The notes below the pieces were generated by a model. That model did no database searches. It was not told the origin of the DNA and saw only the letters and a program-made list of their open reading frames with translations. A DNA stretch of 64,000 nt from Streptomyces violascens (GTDB taxonomy: Bacteria > Actinomycetota > Actinomycetes > Streptomycetales > Streptomycetaceae), in the NCBI RefSeq assembly GCF_014649955.1, contig NZ_BMUA01000034.1:1-64000 (forward strand), written 5' to 3'. Made by a program: the position numbers and the translations under genes. Positions 46,701-54,917 of this stretch are shown here, in pieces (within the stretch, counting starts at the first letter, position 1; the number at the start of each line of letters is the position of its first letter).

Positions 46701-48750
46701 GGCCAAGGCCCGCGAATCAGCGATCGCCACCGCCCGGGGATACGGGCTGACGGCCGAGGCGGCGGCGAAGCTCGCCGACAACGCGGGGCTGGTGCCGTCA
46801 CAGGTGTCGATCTTGCTCCAGACCGCCGGCATGGACAAGGGTGTCGCCGAACTCATCGCCGTGCAGCAGGCGTTGAAGGCGACGCCGGACCAGAAGACCG
46901 TCACGATCTCCACCCTCGACAACGAGGCCCGGGAGAACCTGAAGAGTCTCGGCTTCACGATCACTGATCTGAAGGACCGGCGGGTGCAGGTGACCGCGCC
47001 GACCGATCTTGCCCGCAGCGAGCTGGACGCGCTGATCGTGAAGCTCGGCCAGACGCCCGGCGCGAAGGGCATCGCGGTGACCGCGGAGAACGCGGCCGCG
47101 ATCAGCAGCCTCGAAGCGGTCAAGCAGAAGATCCTCACCGACCCGGGCGCCAAGTACATATCGGTGAGCGCCCCAACAGCCGCAGCACGGGAACAGCTTG
47201 AGGCCCTCGGATTCACGATCAGCCAAGTGCCCGGCAGCAAGGACATCACGGTCACCGCGCCGACCGGAACGGCGACCAGCAACGTCGCCACGATCCAGGG
47301 CGCCATCGATGGGCTGCGCGGCAAGTCGGTGACGATCACGACCGTCCACAACGACGTCTACCGCACATCGTCGGAACGCAGCTCGGGGCCGTGGGCGGAC
47401 GGCTACGTCCTCCCGAAGGCGGACGGCGGGATCGTCACCTATGCGGACGGCGGGGTGCGGGAGAACCACGTCGCGCAGATCGCCAAGGGCGGCACGTGGC
47501 GGGTGTGGGCAGAGGACGAGACGCAGGGCGAGGCGTACATCCCGTTCGCGTCCGGCAAGCGGGCCCGGTCGAAGATGATCCTCGACCAGGTCGCGAATCG
47601 CTTCGGCGGGTCGGTTGTCTACAACGCCTCGGGTGGCCTGTCGAACTGGTCGTACCAGCCGATGGGCACCACCGGGTTCTCGATCACCGATGTGATGTCG
47701 AAGTCACAGAAGAAGAAGGGCGACAAGGAGGTCTTCGACCTCGGCCTGTTCGAGCAGAACCTCCGCACCTCCGTGTCGACGGCTCAGGCGTGGCGCGCCA
47801 ACCTGACGACAGTCGCGCGGCGGGCCGGCACGGATGTGGCGAAGGCCCTGGAGGAGATGGGCGCCGACGGGGTTGAGCTGACCCGGAAGATGGCCACCGG
47901 CTCCACCAAGTACATCCAGGAGATGGCCGACCAGCTGAAGAAGCTGTCGAGCACGGCGAAGGCCTCGCTCGCCGATTACACGGCGCAGTTGCAGAACGCG
48001 GTCAAGGACTCCACAGCGTTCCAGAACAACCTGGCTCAGCTCGCTGCCGGTGGATTCGGTGACCTGGCTACGCGGCTCGCCGAGCAGAACGACCGGGACG
48101 CGGAGGTCCTGGCCGACCAGGCCGCGCACAACTGGCTGAAGGCAGACGAGGCGAATAAGGCGTCGGCCGGCGCGAACAAGATGCTCGACGGGGAGCAGCT
48201 CGGCGACCTCGTGAAGATCATCAAGTCGTTGTCGAAGGGCGGCGGGATTCATCAGGTCGCGGACACGACGGGCTTGTCCGAGGACCGGATCATCGAGATC
48301 GCCAACAAGAGCACCGACCAGATCCGCAAGGCAGGGGGGCGGGCGGACCGGTTCTTGTCCGACCTGGTGAAGGCGAACGCAGGGAAGGCGTACGCGAACG
48401 GCGGCACGTGGGAGCCCGGCATCTACTCCTCCAGCTCGGCGAACGGGCTGATCAAGTTCGCGGAGAGGGAGACTGGAGGCGAGTCGTACATTCCGCACGC
48501 GGGCTCCAAGCGCGGCCGTGCCACCAACGTGCTCGCGGGCACTGCCAGCAAGTTCGGGTACGGACTCGTGCCGCGGACGTTGGTGGATGCGCGGGCCGGG
48601 CGCTCTCAGGTCGTCGTGGTCCAGCAGGCTCCGGCGATCGGATCGCAGACCATTCACGTCACCCGGTCCGGCGCAACAGCCGACGACATCTCTTCGGCCG
48701 TCTCGTACCAGATACGGCGTGCGAAGCGGGGCGGTGGGGCGCTGCGATGA
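43774..48750 (+). CDS. Tail tape measure protein
   Basis: 1658 residues from GTG 43774. A long helical N-terminus (FSRLLSEVRQTSQALRGLGRDTASLHRQLSQVG) is followed by the TP901-type core (YQRGINKWGAVTGASGQEMVQAGAKARELGADLNIPGTSAAKAADAMLELAKAG, MDQFGLSSNNAGRAADVLAAGANAASGG). Hydrophobic segments occur around residues 560-700 (for example ALGGPWGVAIAAAGVGLSML). The length suggests a tail of ordinary siphophage size. The stop overlaps the next start by ATGA. Confidence 0.92.
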   Translation: MSSYTLSVQARADFSRLLSEVRQTSQALRGLGRDTASLHRQLSQVGDGARGAGTGLRSLSRDADSARGGLRRLGSDGHSSTQQLRHGLLSARQELHHLRGLVVGGGIVAGLAEIAREGNEYQRGINKWGAVTGASGQEMVQAGAKARELGADLNIPGTSAAKAADAMLELAKAGQTSTSSIANARAAMQLAAADNLSAADAARYLGDVMDQFGLSSNNAGRAADVLAAGANAASGGLQDIYYAMSYTGPVAAQLGVSLEDTASAVAMLARSGILGSKAGTSLRGMLTNLAKPTKAMRQGLADLGIEAWDAQGNFKGLRTVIEGFEQAQHRMSQKDFLGALANVVGKPALAGAAALAHQGVAAYDQMHTAVTRTGAAGEIAASQTKGLAGAVTQLKTQAKNTGQVLYTATAPALEKFTRLMTAGMSAATPYLAGAVDYVHDLYTLAGPGLGAKAKAGVRELTDAFSGLGEPFKDGAIDVAGAGLNVLVNAGRAVWDVFRNIVQAAAPVIEAIAEVGDESEGGATGLDMVVTALNLVSSAGGAVSGVLVPIGQTVAWLVRGFAALPGPVQSAIFAMLLARNVTPTFMRLGGTVAGPVTGAFRTLRQEMQLQQSLAAAQGVSIGRVGQALAVLQTRIPVVGQMTAAFRSAEGTVSGVARAMGTGLGAAATGLTGALGGPWGVAIAAAGVGLSMLASHQQKAAQAAAEHQSRISSLTQALRESHGQINESVRAAAAQAVMDTKVFDGKNRLVDVMAKAGVNARQLTDAYLGQDGGLNALQNRLKDTAEANVQWLATSAGAAKTYNDQGLAASRAATALGSVKGEMSQAVKDAKDLAEATGSGGKSAADAVGPFGKFSDAMRRLSDTTADSDTRARALHDALNILAGGSVNLSAAEARLNRSVSDASEALKGGIDQGQGYGQVLLNMDGSLSTVTRNGQKLYDVLQGLSTNSADAALAAYQYADANGKSVPEALQAAQAQMAKARESAIATARGYGLTAEAAAKLADNAGLVPSQVSILLQTAGMDKGVAELIAVQQALKATPDQKTVTISTLDNEARENLKSLGFTITDLKDRRVQVTAPTDLARSELDALIVKLGQTPGAKGIAVTAENAAAISSLEAVKQKILTDPGAKYISVSAPTAAAREQLEALGFTISQVPGSKDITVTAPTGTATSNVATIQGAIDGLRGKSVTITTVHNDVYRTSSERSSGPWADGYVLPKADGGIVTYADGGVRENHVAQIAKGGTWRVWAEDETQGEAYIPFASGKRARSKMILDQVANRFGGSVVYNASGGLSNWSYQPMGTTGFSITDVMSKSQKKKGDKEVFDLGLFEQNLRTSVSTAQAWRANLTTVARRAGTDVAKALEEMGADGVELTRKMATGSTKYIQEMADQLKKLSSTAKASLADYTAQLQNAVKDSTAFQNNLAQLAAGGFGDLATRLAEQNDRDAEVLADQAAHNWLKADEANKASAGANKMLDGEQLGDLVKIIKSLSKGGGIHQVADTTGLSEDRIIEIANKSTDQIRKAGGRADRFLSDLVKANAGKAYANGGTWEPGIYSSSSANGLIKFAERETGGESYIPHAGSKRGRATNVLAGTASKFGYGLVPRTLVDARAGRSQVVVVQQAPAIGSQTIHVTRSGATADDISSAVSYQIRRAKRGGGALR

Positions 48751-49664
48751 GCACGAACCTTACGGACTGGCAGATCGAGATCGGCGGGATACGTCTCGGC
48801 CACGGCACCCGGATCCCGATCACGGCGATCGAAGGCCTCGCCCGCCCTGGTGTACGCGGTGATGTCGTGGAGCGTCCGGGCGCGGACGGGGCGTGGCTGG
48901 CGCCGGACTGGTACGAGGCACGCACGGTGCGGATCGACTGCGCCATCAAGACCCCCGGCGATCCGGTGGCCGCTGCCGGTTTGCTGGCGGCGCTGGAGCA
49001 GATCGCAGAGAACAGCCGGGTACGGACGGTCGGCGGTGCGGTGATGCCTCTGCGCATCAAGTGGCCCGGGTCGCCAATCCGGGTACTGTTCGGCCGGATC
49101 CGCAAGCTCGAACCGGTGTGGGAGAAAGCCCCGTTGGGCTGGATCCCCCTTGATGTCGAGTTCACCGCCCCCGACCCGGTGTACGGCGGCGACGTCGAGC
49201 AGCAGGTGGAGTTGCGGCTGGGCTGGCTGTCCGGCGGCGGCTTCACCGCCCCCGTGCAGGCCCCGATCGTCGTGAACGGGGCCGGTCCGGCGGGTGGGCA
49301 GAAGCGTCCGGGCTGGGTCACCAACAGCGGCAACACAGATGCGTTCCCCGTGCTCACGGTGCGCGGCCCGTGTGCCAACCCGCAGATCACGCACGTGGAG
49401 ACGGGCCGGACGCTCAGCATCCCGGTCGTGCTGGATGCCGGCCAGTGGGTGCGGGTGGATACCCGGCCCGGGCAGCGGGTCATCACCCGCGACAACGGCG
49501 GTGCTGTTGCCACCACGCAGCCGCTCGACGCGTTCCGCCTGCCGCCGGGGCGCAGTGAGATCCGCTGGACGGCCGCCGACCCGACTCTGTCCGCCCGCCT
49601 CACCGTGGCGTGGCGTGACGCGTTCACCACCCTCGGAACCCCTCTGGAGACATCCTTCTCATGA
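48747..49664 (+). CDS. Distal tail protein (Dit-like)
   Basis: 305 residues from ATG 48747. STNLTDWQIEIGGIRLGHGTRIPITAIEGL … RPGADGAWLAPDWYEARTVRIDCAIKTPGD, then GWIPLDVEFTAPDPVYGGDVEQ, the two-part pattern of Dit/phage-tail-family proteins at the tail tip. It overlaps the next gene by ATGA. Confidence 0.8.
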   Translation: MSTNLTDWQIEIGGIRLGHGTRIPITAIEGLARPGVRGDVVERPGADGAWLAPDWYEARTVRIDCAIKTPGDPVAAAGLLAALEQIAENSRVRTVGGAVMPLRIKWPGSPIRVLFGRIRKLEPVWEKAPLGWIPLDVEFTAPDPVYGGDVEQQVELRLGWLSGGGFTAPVQAPIVVNGAGPAGGQKRPGWVTNSGNTDAFPVLTVRGPCANPQITHVETGRTLSIPVVLDAGQWVRVDTRPGQRVITRDNGGAVATTQPLDAFRLPPGRSEIRWTAADPTLSARLTVAWRDAFTTLGTPLETSFS

Positions 49665-50587
49665 CGCTCGCACAAGCCCCGCTCCTCGTGACCGGCGCCA
49701 CCCACTCCGCACAGACGTTCCGCATGATGATCCGGGACCTCTCCCGCGGCTCGGAGGGAGTGACCGAGTACGGGGATCTGAAAGTAGTGCCGCTGCCCAC
49801 TCCCGGAGCAGGGGTGCAGATCGGCGACGGGTCTGCGGTGATCCGGGGCCGAGCCAATGCCTGGCAGGGCTCGTACACGGCGTACAACATCGGCACCGCC
49901 ACCGTGCCTGTCGCACCGACCGGGGCGACCCCGCGCACCGACATGATCGTCCTGCGCGTGGTGGACCCCGAGTTCGAGGGCAACCGGGACCCGGCCAAGG
50001 ACGCCATCAATGTGTTCGAGGTCGTGCCCAATGTGGCGGCCACCGCGACGACGCCGCCCGCCGGCATGACCGGGGTCGCGCTGGCGTGCATCGACATCCC
50101 GGCGAGAACCGCGACGATCACCGCGGGCATGATCCGTGACCTGCGCAACGTCGCCAACCCGCGCAGCGTCTCGAAGCTGTTCACCGCCTCCCCGACCGAG
50201 GACCAGCCGTACAAGGGCACCGGCTACACCTGGACGCAGTGGCCGCCGGTGGCCCGCTGGAAGGTCTATGTCCCGTCCTGGGCCGTACGAGCCCGCATCA
50301 AAATGACCCTGGCCGGGGTGCAGCTGATGGGCGGCTACGGCTACGGCGGCAGCGCCGGGCGGCTCGGGACGCTTCAATACCAGTCAGTGGTGGTCGAGTC
50401 GAACGCCGGCTCGGAGCGGCTGAACTTCATCAGCGCCGACACCATCGACATTCCGCCCGCCTACCGGGACACCGTCCAGTGGCTTGAGCACATCGTGGCC
50501 CGCAGCAGCGACTTCCCCGGATGGTTCGAAGCCGACGTCGCCACCACCGCGATAGCGGAGATCTCCTTCGACGAAGGCGCGGCCTGA
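49661..50587 (+). CDS. Minor tail protein
   Basis: 308 residues from ATG 49661. VIRGRANAWQGSYTAYNIGTATVPVAPTGATPRTDMIVLRVVDPEFEGN is the pattern of an actinophage minor tail protein. The C-terminal third (WTQWPPVARWKVYVPSWAVRARIKMTLAGVQLMGGYGYGGS) looks like a beta-sandwich. Position between Dit and the next tail-tip protein supports a tail-tip role. Confidence 0.75.
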   Translation: MTLAQAPLLVTGATHSAQTFRMMIRDLSRGSEGVTEYGDLKVVPLPTPGAGVQIGDGSAVIRGRANAWQGSYTAYNIGTATVPVAPTGATPRTDMIVLRVVDPEFEGNRDPAKDAINVFEVVPNVAATATTPPAGMTGVALACIDIPARTATITAGMIRDLRNVANPRSVSKLFTASPTEDQPYKGTGYTWTQWPPVARWKVYVPSWAVRARIKMTLAGVQLMGGYGYGGSAGRLGTLQYQSVVVESNAGSERLNFISADTIDIPPAYRDTVQWLEHIVARSSDFPGWFEADVATTAIAEISFDEGAA

Positions 50588-51678
50588 TGGGCTACCGCTA
50601 TCTCACCCAGCACGCCCTCACCGGCGCCTGGCTCACCTCCGATCTCCCGTTGACCGATGTCGAGTTCGGCCCTGATCTGAACGGACCCGGGCACCTGCGA
50701 GGCACGCTGGAGCCGCATCTGGGACGGCGTCTGCCGGAGATCGCCGACGCGGGGAACACGCTGATCTACGTGGAACGGGACGGCTACCTGCGGTGGGGCG
50801 GCATCATCTGGCGGGCCGAACCCGAGGGCGACAAGGTCGTGGTCGAGGCGGCCGGGTGGACCTCGTACCTGCAACGCCGCCGAGATCTGGACGGCGAGTT
50901 GGGCGGCCGCGGCCCGTACGTACGAGCCGACCCGTGCCGCATCATCTGCGACATCGTCGCCTACGCCCAGTCGATCCCCGACGGCGACCTCGGCCTGAGC
51001 GTTGACGGCATCACGTCGTCAGCGACCGTCGGCAGCCCAGCGGAGCCGTGGCATTCACGCTGGTGGGAGAACCCCGTCCTCGGCGACCAGCTCGACGACC
51101 TCGTGAAAGGCCCCAACGCCCCGGACTACACCTGCGGTGTGTGGTGGGACAGCGCACGGCGCCCCGTACGCCGGATCCAACTCGGCTATCCGCGCCTTGG
51201 GCGGCGCCGCGACGACCTCTCGTTCTCCACCGGCATCAACATCATCACCAGCACCCCCGTGCAGTATTCCGCGGACGACTACGCCCAGGTCGTCATCGCT
51301 ACCGGAACCGGTGAAGGCCGCTCGCAGAAACGTGCCATCGATGCCGTCCGTAACGGGCGGCTGCGCCTGGAACACGCCCTGGACCTCCCCGACGTACGAG
51401 CCACCGAGACCCTCGCCCAGCGGGCCCGGGCCGAGCGGACCTGGCGCCAACGCCTCGGTCACATCGAGGAGATCACCGTCCGCGACCACCCCCAGGCCCG
51501 CATCGGCGCCTGGCAGATCGGCGACGACGTCCAGGTCGCCGTCCGCGACCAGTGGACCACCTGGTCCGGCTGGTGCCGCATCACCGGCTGGACCATCCAC
51601 CCCGACACGGCAGCCGGCGAGACCGCGACGATCCAGCTCGCCCCGGCCGACTCCTACCAGTACGGCGCAGCCGCCTAA
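50587..51678 (+). CDS. Tail-tip/baseplate hub-like minor tail protein
   Basis: 363 residues from ATG 50587 (TGATG overlap). YRYLTQHALTGAWLTSDLPLTDVEFGPDLNGPGHLRGTLEPHLGRRL, then NTLIYVERDGYLRWGGIIWRAE and VVVEAAGWTSYLQRR, typical of the siphophage protein that replaces gp27/gp44-type hubs in actinophages. No peptidase motif is seen. Confidence 0.78.
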   Translation: MGYRYLTQHALTGAWLTSDLPLTDVEFGPDLNGPGHLRGTLEPHLGRRLPEIADAGNTLIYVERDGYLRWGGIIWRAEPEGDKVVVEAAGWTSYLQRRRDLDGELGGRGPYVRADPCRIICDIVAYAQSIPDGDLGLSVDGITSSATVGSPAEPWHSRWWENPVLGDQLDDLVKGPNAPDYTCGVWWDSARRPVRRIQLGYPRLGRRRDDLSFSTGINIITSTPVQYSADDYAQVVIATGTGEGRSQKRAIDAVRNGRLRLEHALDLPDVRATETLAQRARAERTWRQRLGHIEEITVRDHPQARIGAWQIGDDVQVAVRDQWTTWSGWCRITGWTIHPDTAAGETATIQLAPADSYQYGAAA

Positions 51679-51693
51679 ACCTCAAGGACGATC

Positions 51694-54570
51694 ATGCCCG
51701 CCGACATCGGCACCCGCCTGGCCCGCCTGGAGCAGCAGCTCCGCGCCGTCATCCGCGCCCCGAAGCTCGTCAACGCCTCGATCGAAGACGGCACGGTCGA
51801 GGTCTATGACAAGGACGGCTCACTCCGTGCCCTGGTGGGGCAGCAGCCGGACGGCACTCACGGGGTGACCGCCGTCAACGCGCCCCCACCACCCGCACCG
51901 TCCATCCCGCAAGTTGTGCCGGTGCTCGGCGCGGTCACCGTGTCCTGGGACGGCACCTTCCGCAGCGCGCAGGCCGGGCCGCTCGACTTCTCCCGCATCG
52001 AGGTCCACGCCTCCCCGACGGCGCCATTCGAACCCAGGGCTGGCACCCTGCAGGGCAGCATCGAGTCCCCTCAGGGCGGCTCGTTCACGATCCCCACCAA
52101 GCAGCCGGTCCACATCCGGCTGGTGGCCCGCAACACCTCCGGCGCCCCGTCCGTCGCCTCCGACACGTTGGGACCAATCGGTCCGGCCGCTGTCGACCAG
52201 TCCGTCCTGGATGGCGCGCTGGCCGACGCCACCTCGCAGCGGTTCGCTGACACGATGCGGGACCCGCGCGGCTGGAAGCAGCTCTGTTCCGGCAAGGACG
52301 CCAGCTGGTCCATTCGTTCCGGTGTCACCGACGCGCTGCAGGGCCCCACGGTGCTGGAGGCCGTGGGGCAGGTCCAGTTGTGTGCCGCCACAAGGATCGC
52401 CTTCGATCCCGACACCCTCTACCGGGTGTCGGCTCGGGTCCGCTCCACAGCCCAGGCTCCAGAAGGGCCGGGCGCCGTGTACATCGGGCTGATCGGCTAC
52501 GGTGCCGACGGCGCCGTCATGGTCAACCGCAACGGCGAAGACTCCCCCGGCAGCCAGCACTACATGGCGTGCCACGGCAAGACCCTCGTGGCCTCCGACG
52601 GCTGGACCACGTACACCGGCTATGTGCGAGGCCGCACGATCGCCGGAGCCGCAGCGCCTGCGGGGGACTTCCCCGATCCGCGCGCCCCAGCGCCCGTGCA
52701 CACCGATGTCCGTTTCGTACGGCCGATGCTGTGGCTCAACTACGGACGCGGCACCGCCTCGGTCATGCAGGCCGACTCTATGTTCGTCGAGGCGTTGCGG
52801 ACGGGTGTCGTCGGGCCCGACAACCTCACCGGGGGCGCGGTCACCACCCCGGCCATCGCCGACGGCGCGATCACGGTCGACAAGCTCCGTATCGGCGCCA
52901 CCGGCAACCTGGCGCCGGACCCGAGCTTCGAAACCGGCCACACCGAGCAGATGATCAAGCAGCTGGCCATCGACTGGGCCACCGTCGAAGCGGGCGGGAA
53001 CCTCTCGCCGACAGCCCTGCGGATCAACGCGGCGGCCGAGGGAGAGTCCAGGGTCATCAGCTTCGACCCGTTCCCCGTGGCCCCGGGTGAACCCTTCTGG
53101 CTGGGCACCGATCTTCGCTGCTCCACGGACTGGGCCGGAAAGGATGCCGCCATCACCCTCGCCTGGCAGGGCAGCGACGGCCAGACCATCAGTTCCGGCA
53201 CCATCTCCGGAAACCCCGCCGCCGACAATCAATGGCGGCGGGTCTCGGGAACCGTGCGCGCCCCGGCCAACGCGGTGCGGGCGGTGCTGCGCATCGGAGC
53301 CCTGAACGGAACGGCCGGCAGCGTCTGGTTCGACAACGTCGAGTGCCGGCCGCTGATGAGCAGTGCCACGGCCGGGGAACGTGCGGAGCTGGCCCCGGAC
53401 GGTGTCCGCCTCTTCGACAAGGACGGCGAGCAGGTGGTCAGCCTCGTGACCGGTGAGGCCAACTACCTCACCCTCGCATCGTCCAAGGGGCGCCCCGTCG
53501 CTTCGATCAGCGAGGAAGGCAGGGCTGGCTTCCAGTCCCTCACTGTCGCCGAGGAACTGACGTGGCGCGGCGACAGCCTTGCCACGCACCTCGCCCAACT
53601 CCCCCGCGGTATCCAGGCCATCAATACCCAGACCAGCGCGGCCGTCACAACAACTTCCGGAGTCGAGATGGGCTGGGTCGAACTGGCCTGCCAGATCGAC
53701 CCCATGCGCATGTACCGGATCGTCATGGAAACCTACGTCGACCCGGAGGGCGACGGCGGCGAGATGCTGTTCTGGCTGCGCACCGGCGGCCCCAACCCGC
53801 CAACGGTCAAATCCCGCCAGATACACAGCCATGTCATGCCGCTACGCGGCGAGGGCTGGTCCAAGGCCCACATGGAGCTGACCTGCCCCGGCTCAGCCCT
53901 GGGCGCCGGCACCCACCGGCTGCTGACATCCTTCATGGTCCGCTGGGGCCCTACCGGGCAGAAGCTCCGCATGGTAAGCGGCGACGGCTACCCGAGCGTG
54001 CTGTACGTCGAGGACATCGGCCCGGCCATCCCCAACACCGGCGGCCTGAACACCGGAGGCGCTGCCCTGCCCCCGCCCAAGCCGAACCCGACCCGCTACA
54101 CCAAGGAGTACACCGCCTCCTGGAGCGGAAGCTACGCCAACCGCAGCTCGTACAACAGCTACTACGGGAACCAGATGATGCAGGGCTACTACTCCGGCAC
54201 CAACGGCATACAGGCCTCACTCGTCGGCTTCCCCGCCGCGCTCCGCAACGACCTGGCCGGTGCGAAGATCGAGTCCGTGCAGCTGTACCTGTACTTCGAG
54301 CACTGGTACGCCAACAGTGGCGGCACCGCCGTGATCAAGGCTCACGGTCACAATTCCCGGCCCTCCACGTTCTCCTCCGATGGCGGTTCCGTGTTGGTCA
54401 ACTGGGGCCGGAACGAGGGCAAGTGGGTCGATATCAGCTCGATCTTCGACGAGGCCCGCTGGCGCGGCATCGCCCTGGACCCAGCCAGCAACTCGAGCAC
54501 GTACTACGGGCGCGCGCAGGGCGTGGGTCAGGCCAACACGCCACGGCTTCGGGTGGTTTACACGAAGTAG
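51694..54570 (+). CDS. Tail fibre/receptor-binding protein
   Basis: 958 residues from ATG 51694. The N-terminal anchor (MPADIGTRLARLEQQLRAVIRAP … VEVYDKDGSLRALVG) and a fibronectin-like region (VPVLGAVTVSWDGTF) lead to two carbohydrate-binding-like beta domains (for example APDPSFETGHTEQ … WFDNVECRPL). The C-terminus is Tyr/Ser/Asn-rich (SWSGSYANRSSYNSYY … LVGFPAALRNDLAGAKIESVQLYLYFEHWYANSGGTAVI, ending PRLRVVYTK), a domain repeated at the ends of Streptomyces phage tail fibres. It is likely to set host range. Confidence 0.8.
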   Translation: MPADIGTRLARLEQQLRAVIRAPKLVNASIEDGTVEVYDKDGSLRALVGQQPDGTHGVTAVNAPPPPAPSIPQVVPVLGAVTVSWDGTFRSAQAGPLDFSRIEVHASPTAPFEPRAGTLQGSIESPQGGSFTIPTKQPVHIRLVARNTSGAPSVASDTLGPIGPAAVDQSVLDGALADATSQRFADTMRDPRGWKQLCSGKDASWSIRSGVTDALQGPTVLEAVGQVQLCAATRIAFDPDTLYRVSARVRSTAQAPEGPGAVYIGLIGYGADGAVMVNRNGEDSPGSQHYMACHGKTLVASDGWTTYTGYVRGRTIAGAAAPAGDFPDPRAPAPVHTDVRFVRPMLWLNYGRGTASVMQADSMFVEALRTGVVGPDNLTGGAVTTPAIADGAITVDKLRIGATGNLAPDPSFETGHTEQMIKQLAIDWATVEAGGNLSPTALRINAAAEGESRVISFDPFPVAPGEPFWLGTDLRCSTDWAGKDAAITLAWQGSDGQTISSGTISGNPAADNQWRRVSGTVRAPANAVRAVLRIGALNGTAGSVWFDNVECRPLMSSATAGERAELAPDGVRLFDKDGEQVVSLVTGEANYLTLASSKGRPVASISEEGRAGFQSLTVAEELTWRGDSLATHLAQLPRGIQAINTQTSAAVTTTSGVEMGWVELACQIDPMRMYRIVMETYVDPEGDGGEMLFWLRTGGPNPPTVKSRQIHSHVMPLRGEGWSKAHMELTCPGSALGAGTHRLLTSFMVRWGPTGQKLRMVSGDGYPSVLYVEDIGPAIPNTGGLNTGGAALPPPKPNPTRYTKEYTASWSGSYANRSSYNSYYGNQMMQGYYSGTNGIQASLVGFPAALRNDLAGAKIESVQLYLYFEHWYANSGGTAVIKAHGHNSRPSTFSSDGGSVLVNWGRNEGKWVDISSIFDEARWRGIALDPASNSSTYYGRAQGVGQANTPRLRVVYTK

Positions 54571-54917
54571 AGATCCAAGGCATGGAACGGGATGGGGGAG
54601 CCGTCGGAGGAGTCATGGTCTCTGGCAGGTGAGAATGCTGTCCACCACTGAGCAACTCGACACTCGGTGGCTAACTGCTAAAAGCGGAATGAATCCCACC
54701 GGTGATGTCGTTGTTGAAGCCTCACCTATACCTGCCGGGATATGTGGGCATTTTGCCGTGCCGCGACGCTAACCGGAGGCCACACTTGGAAACTTTTCCG
54801 CCACATGTGCACGATTCCCAGGCGCCGAGCGAGCACCGGTGACTATCGTCGCATCTTCGATCACACATTGATCATCTCCGTGGCCTGACACGGAGGCGAT
54901 TTACCGGGGAGGCCTGC
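54571..54917 (+). other. Promoter/leader region of the RHS gene
   Basis: About 350 bases with no recognised gene. Base composition begins to fall here. A strong GGGGAGG site lies just before the GTG at 54918. Confidence 0.5.

Noticed and set aside
48659..53832. Long minus-strand frames across the tail-tip genes
   Set aside because: Opposite to well-supported, chained tail genes with normal codon bias.
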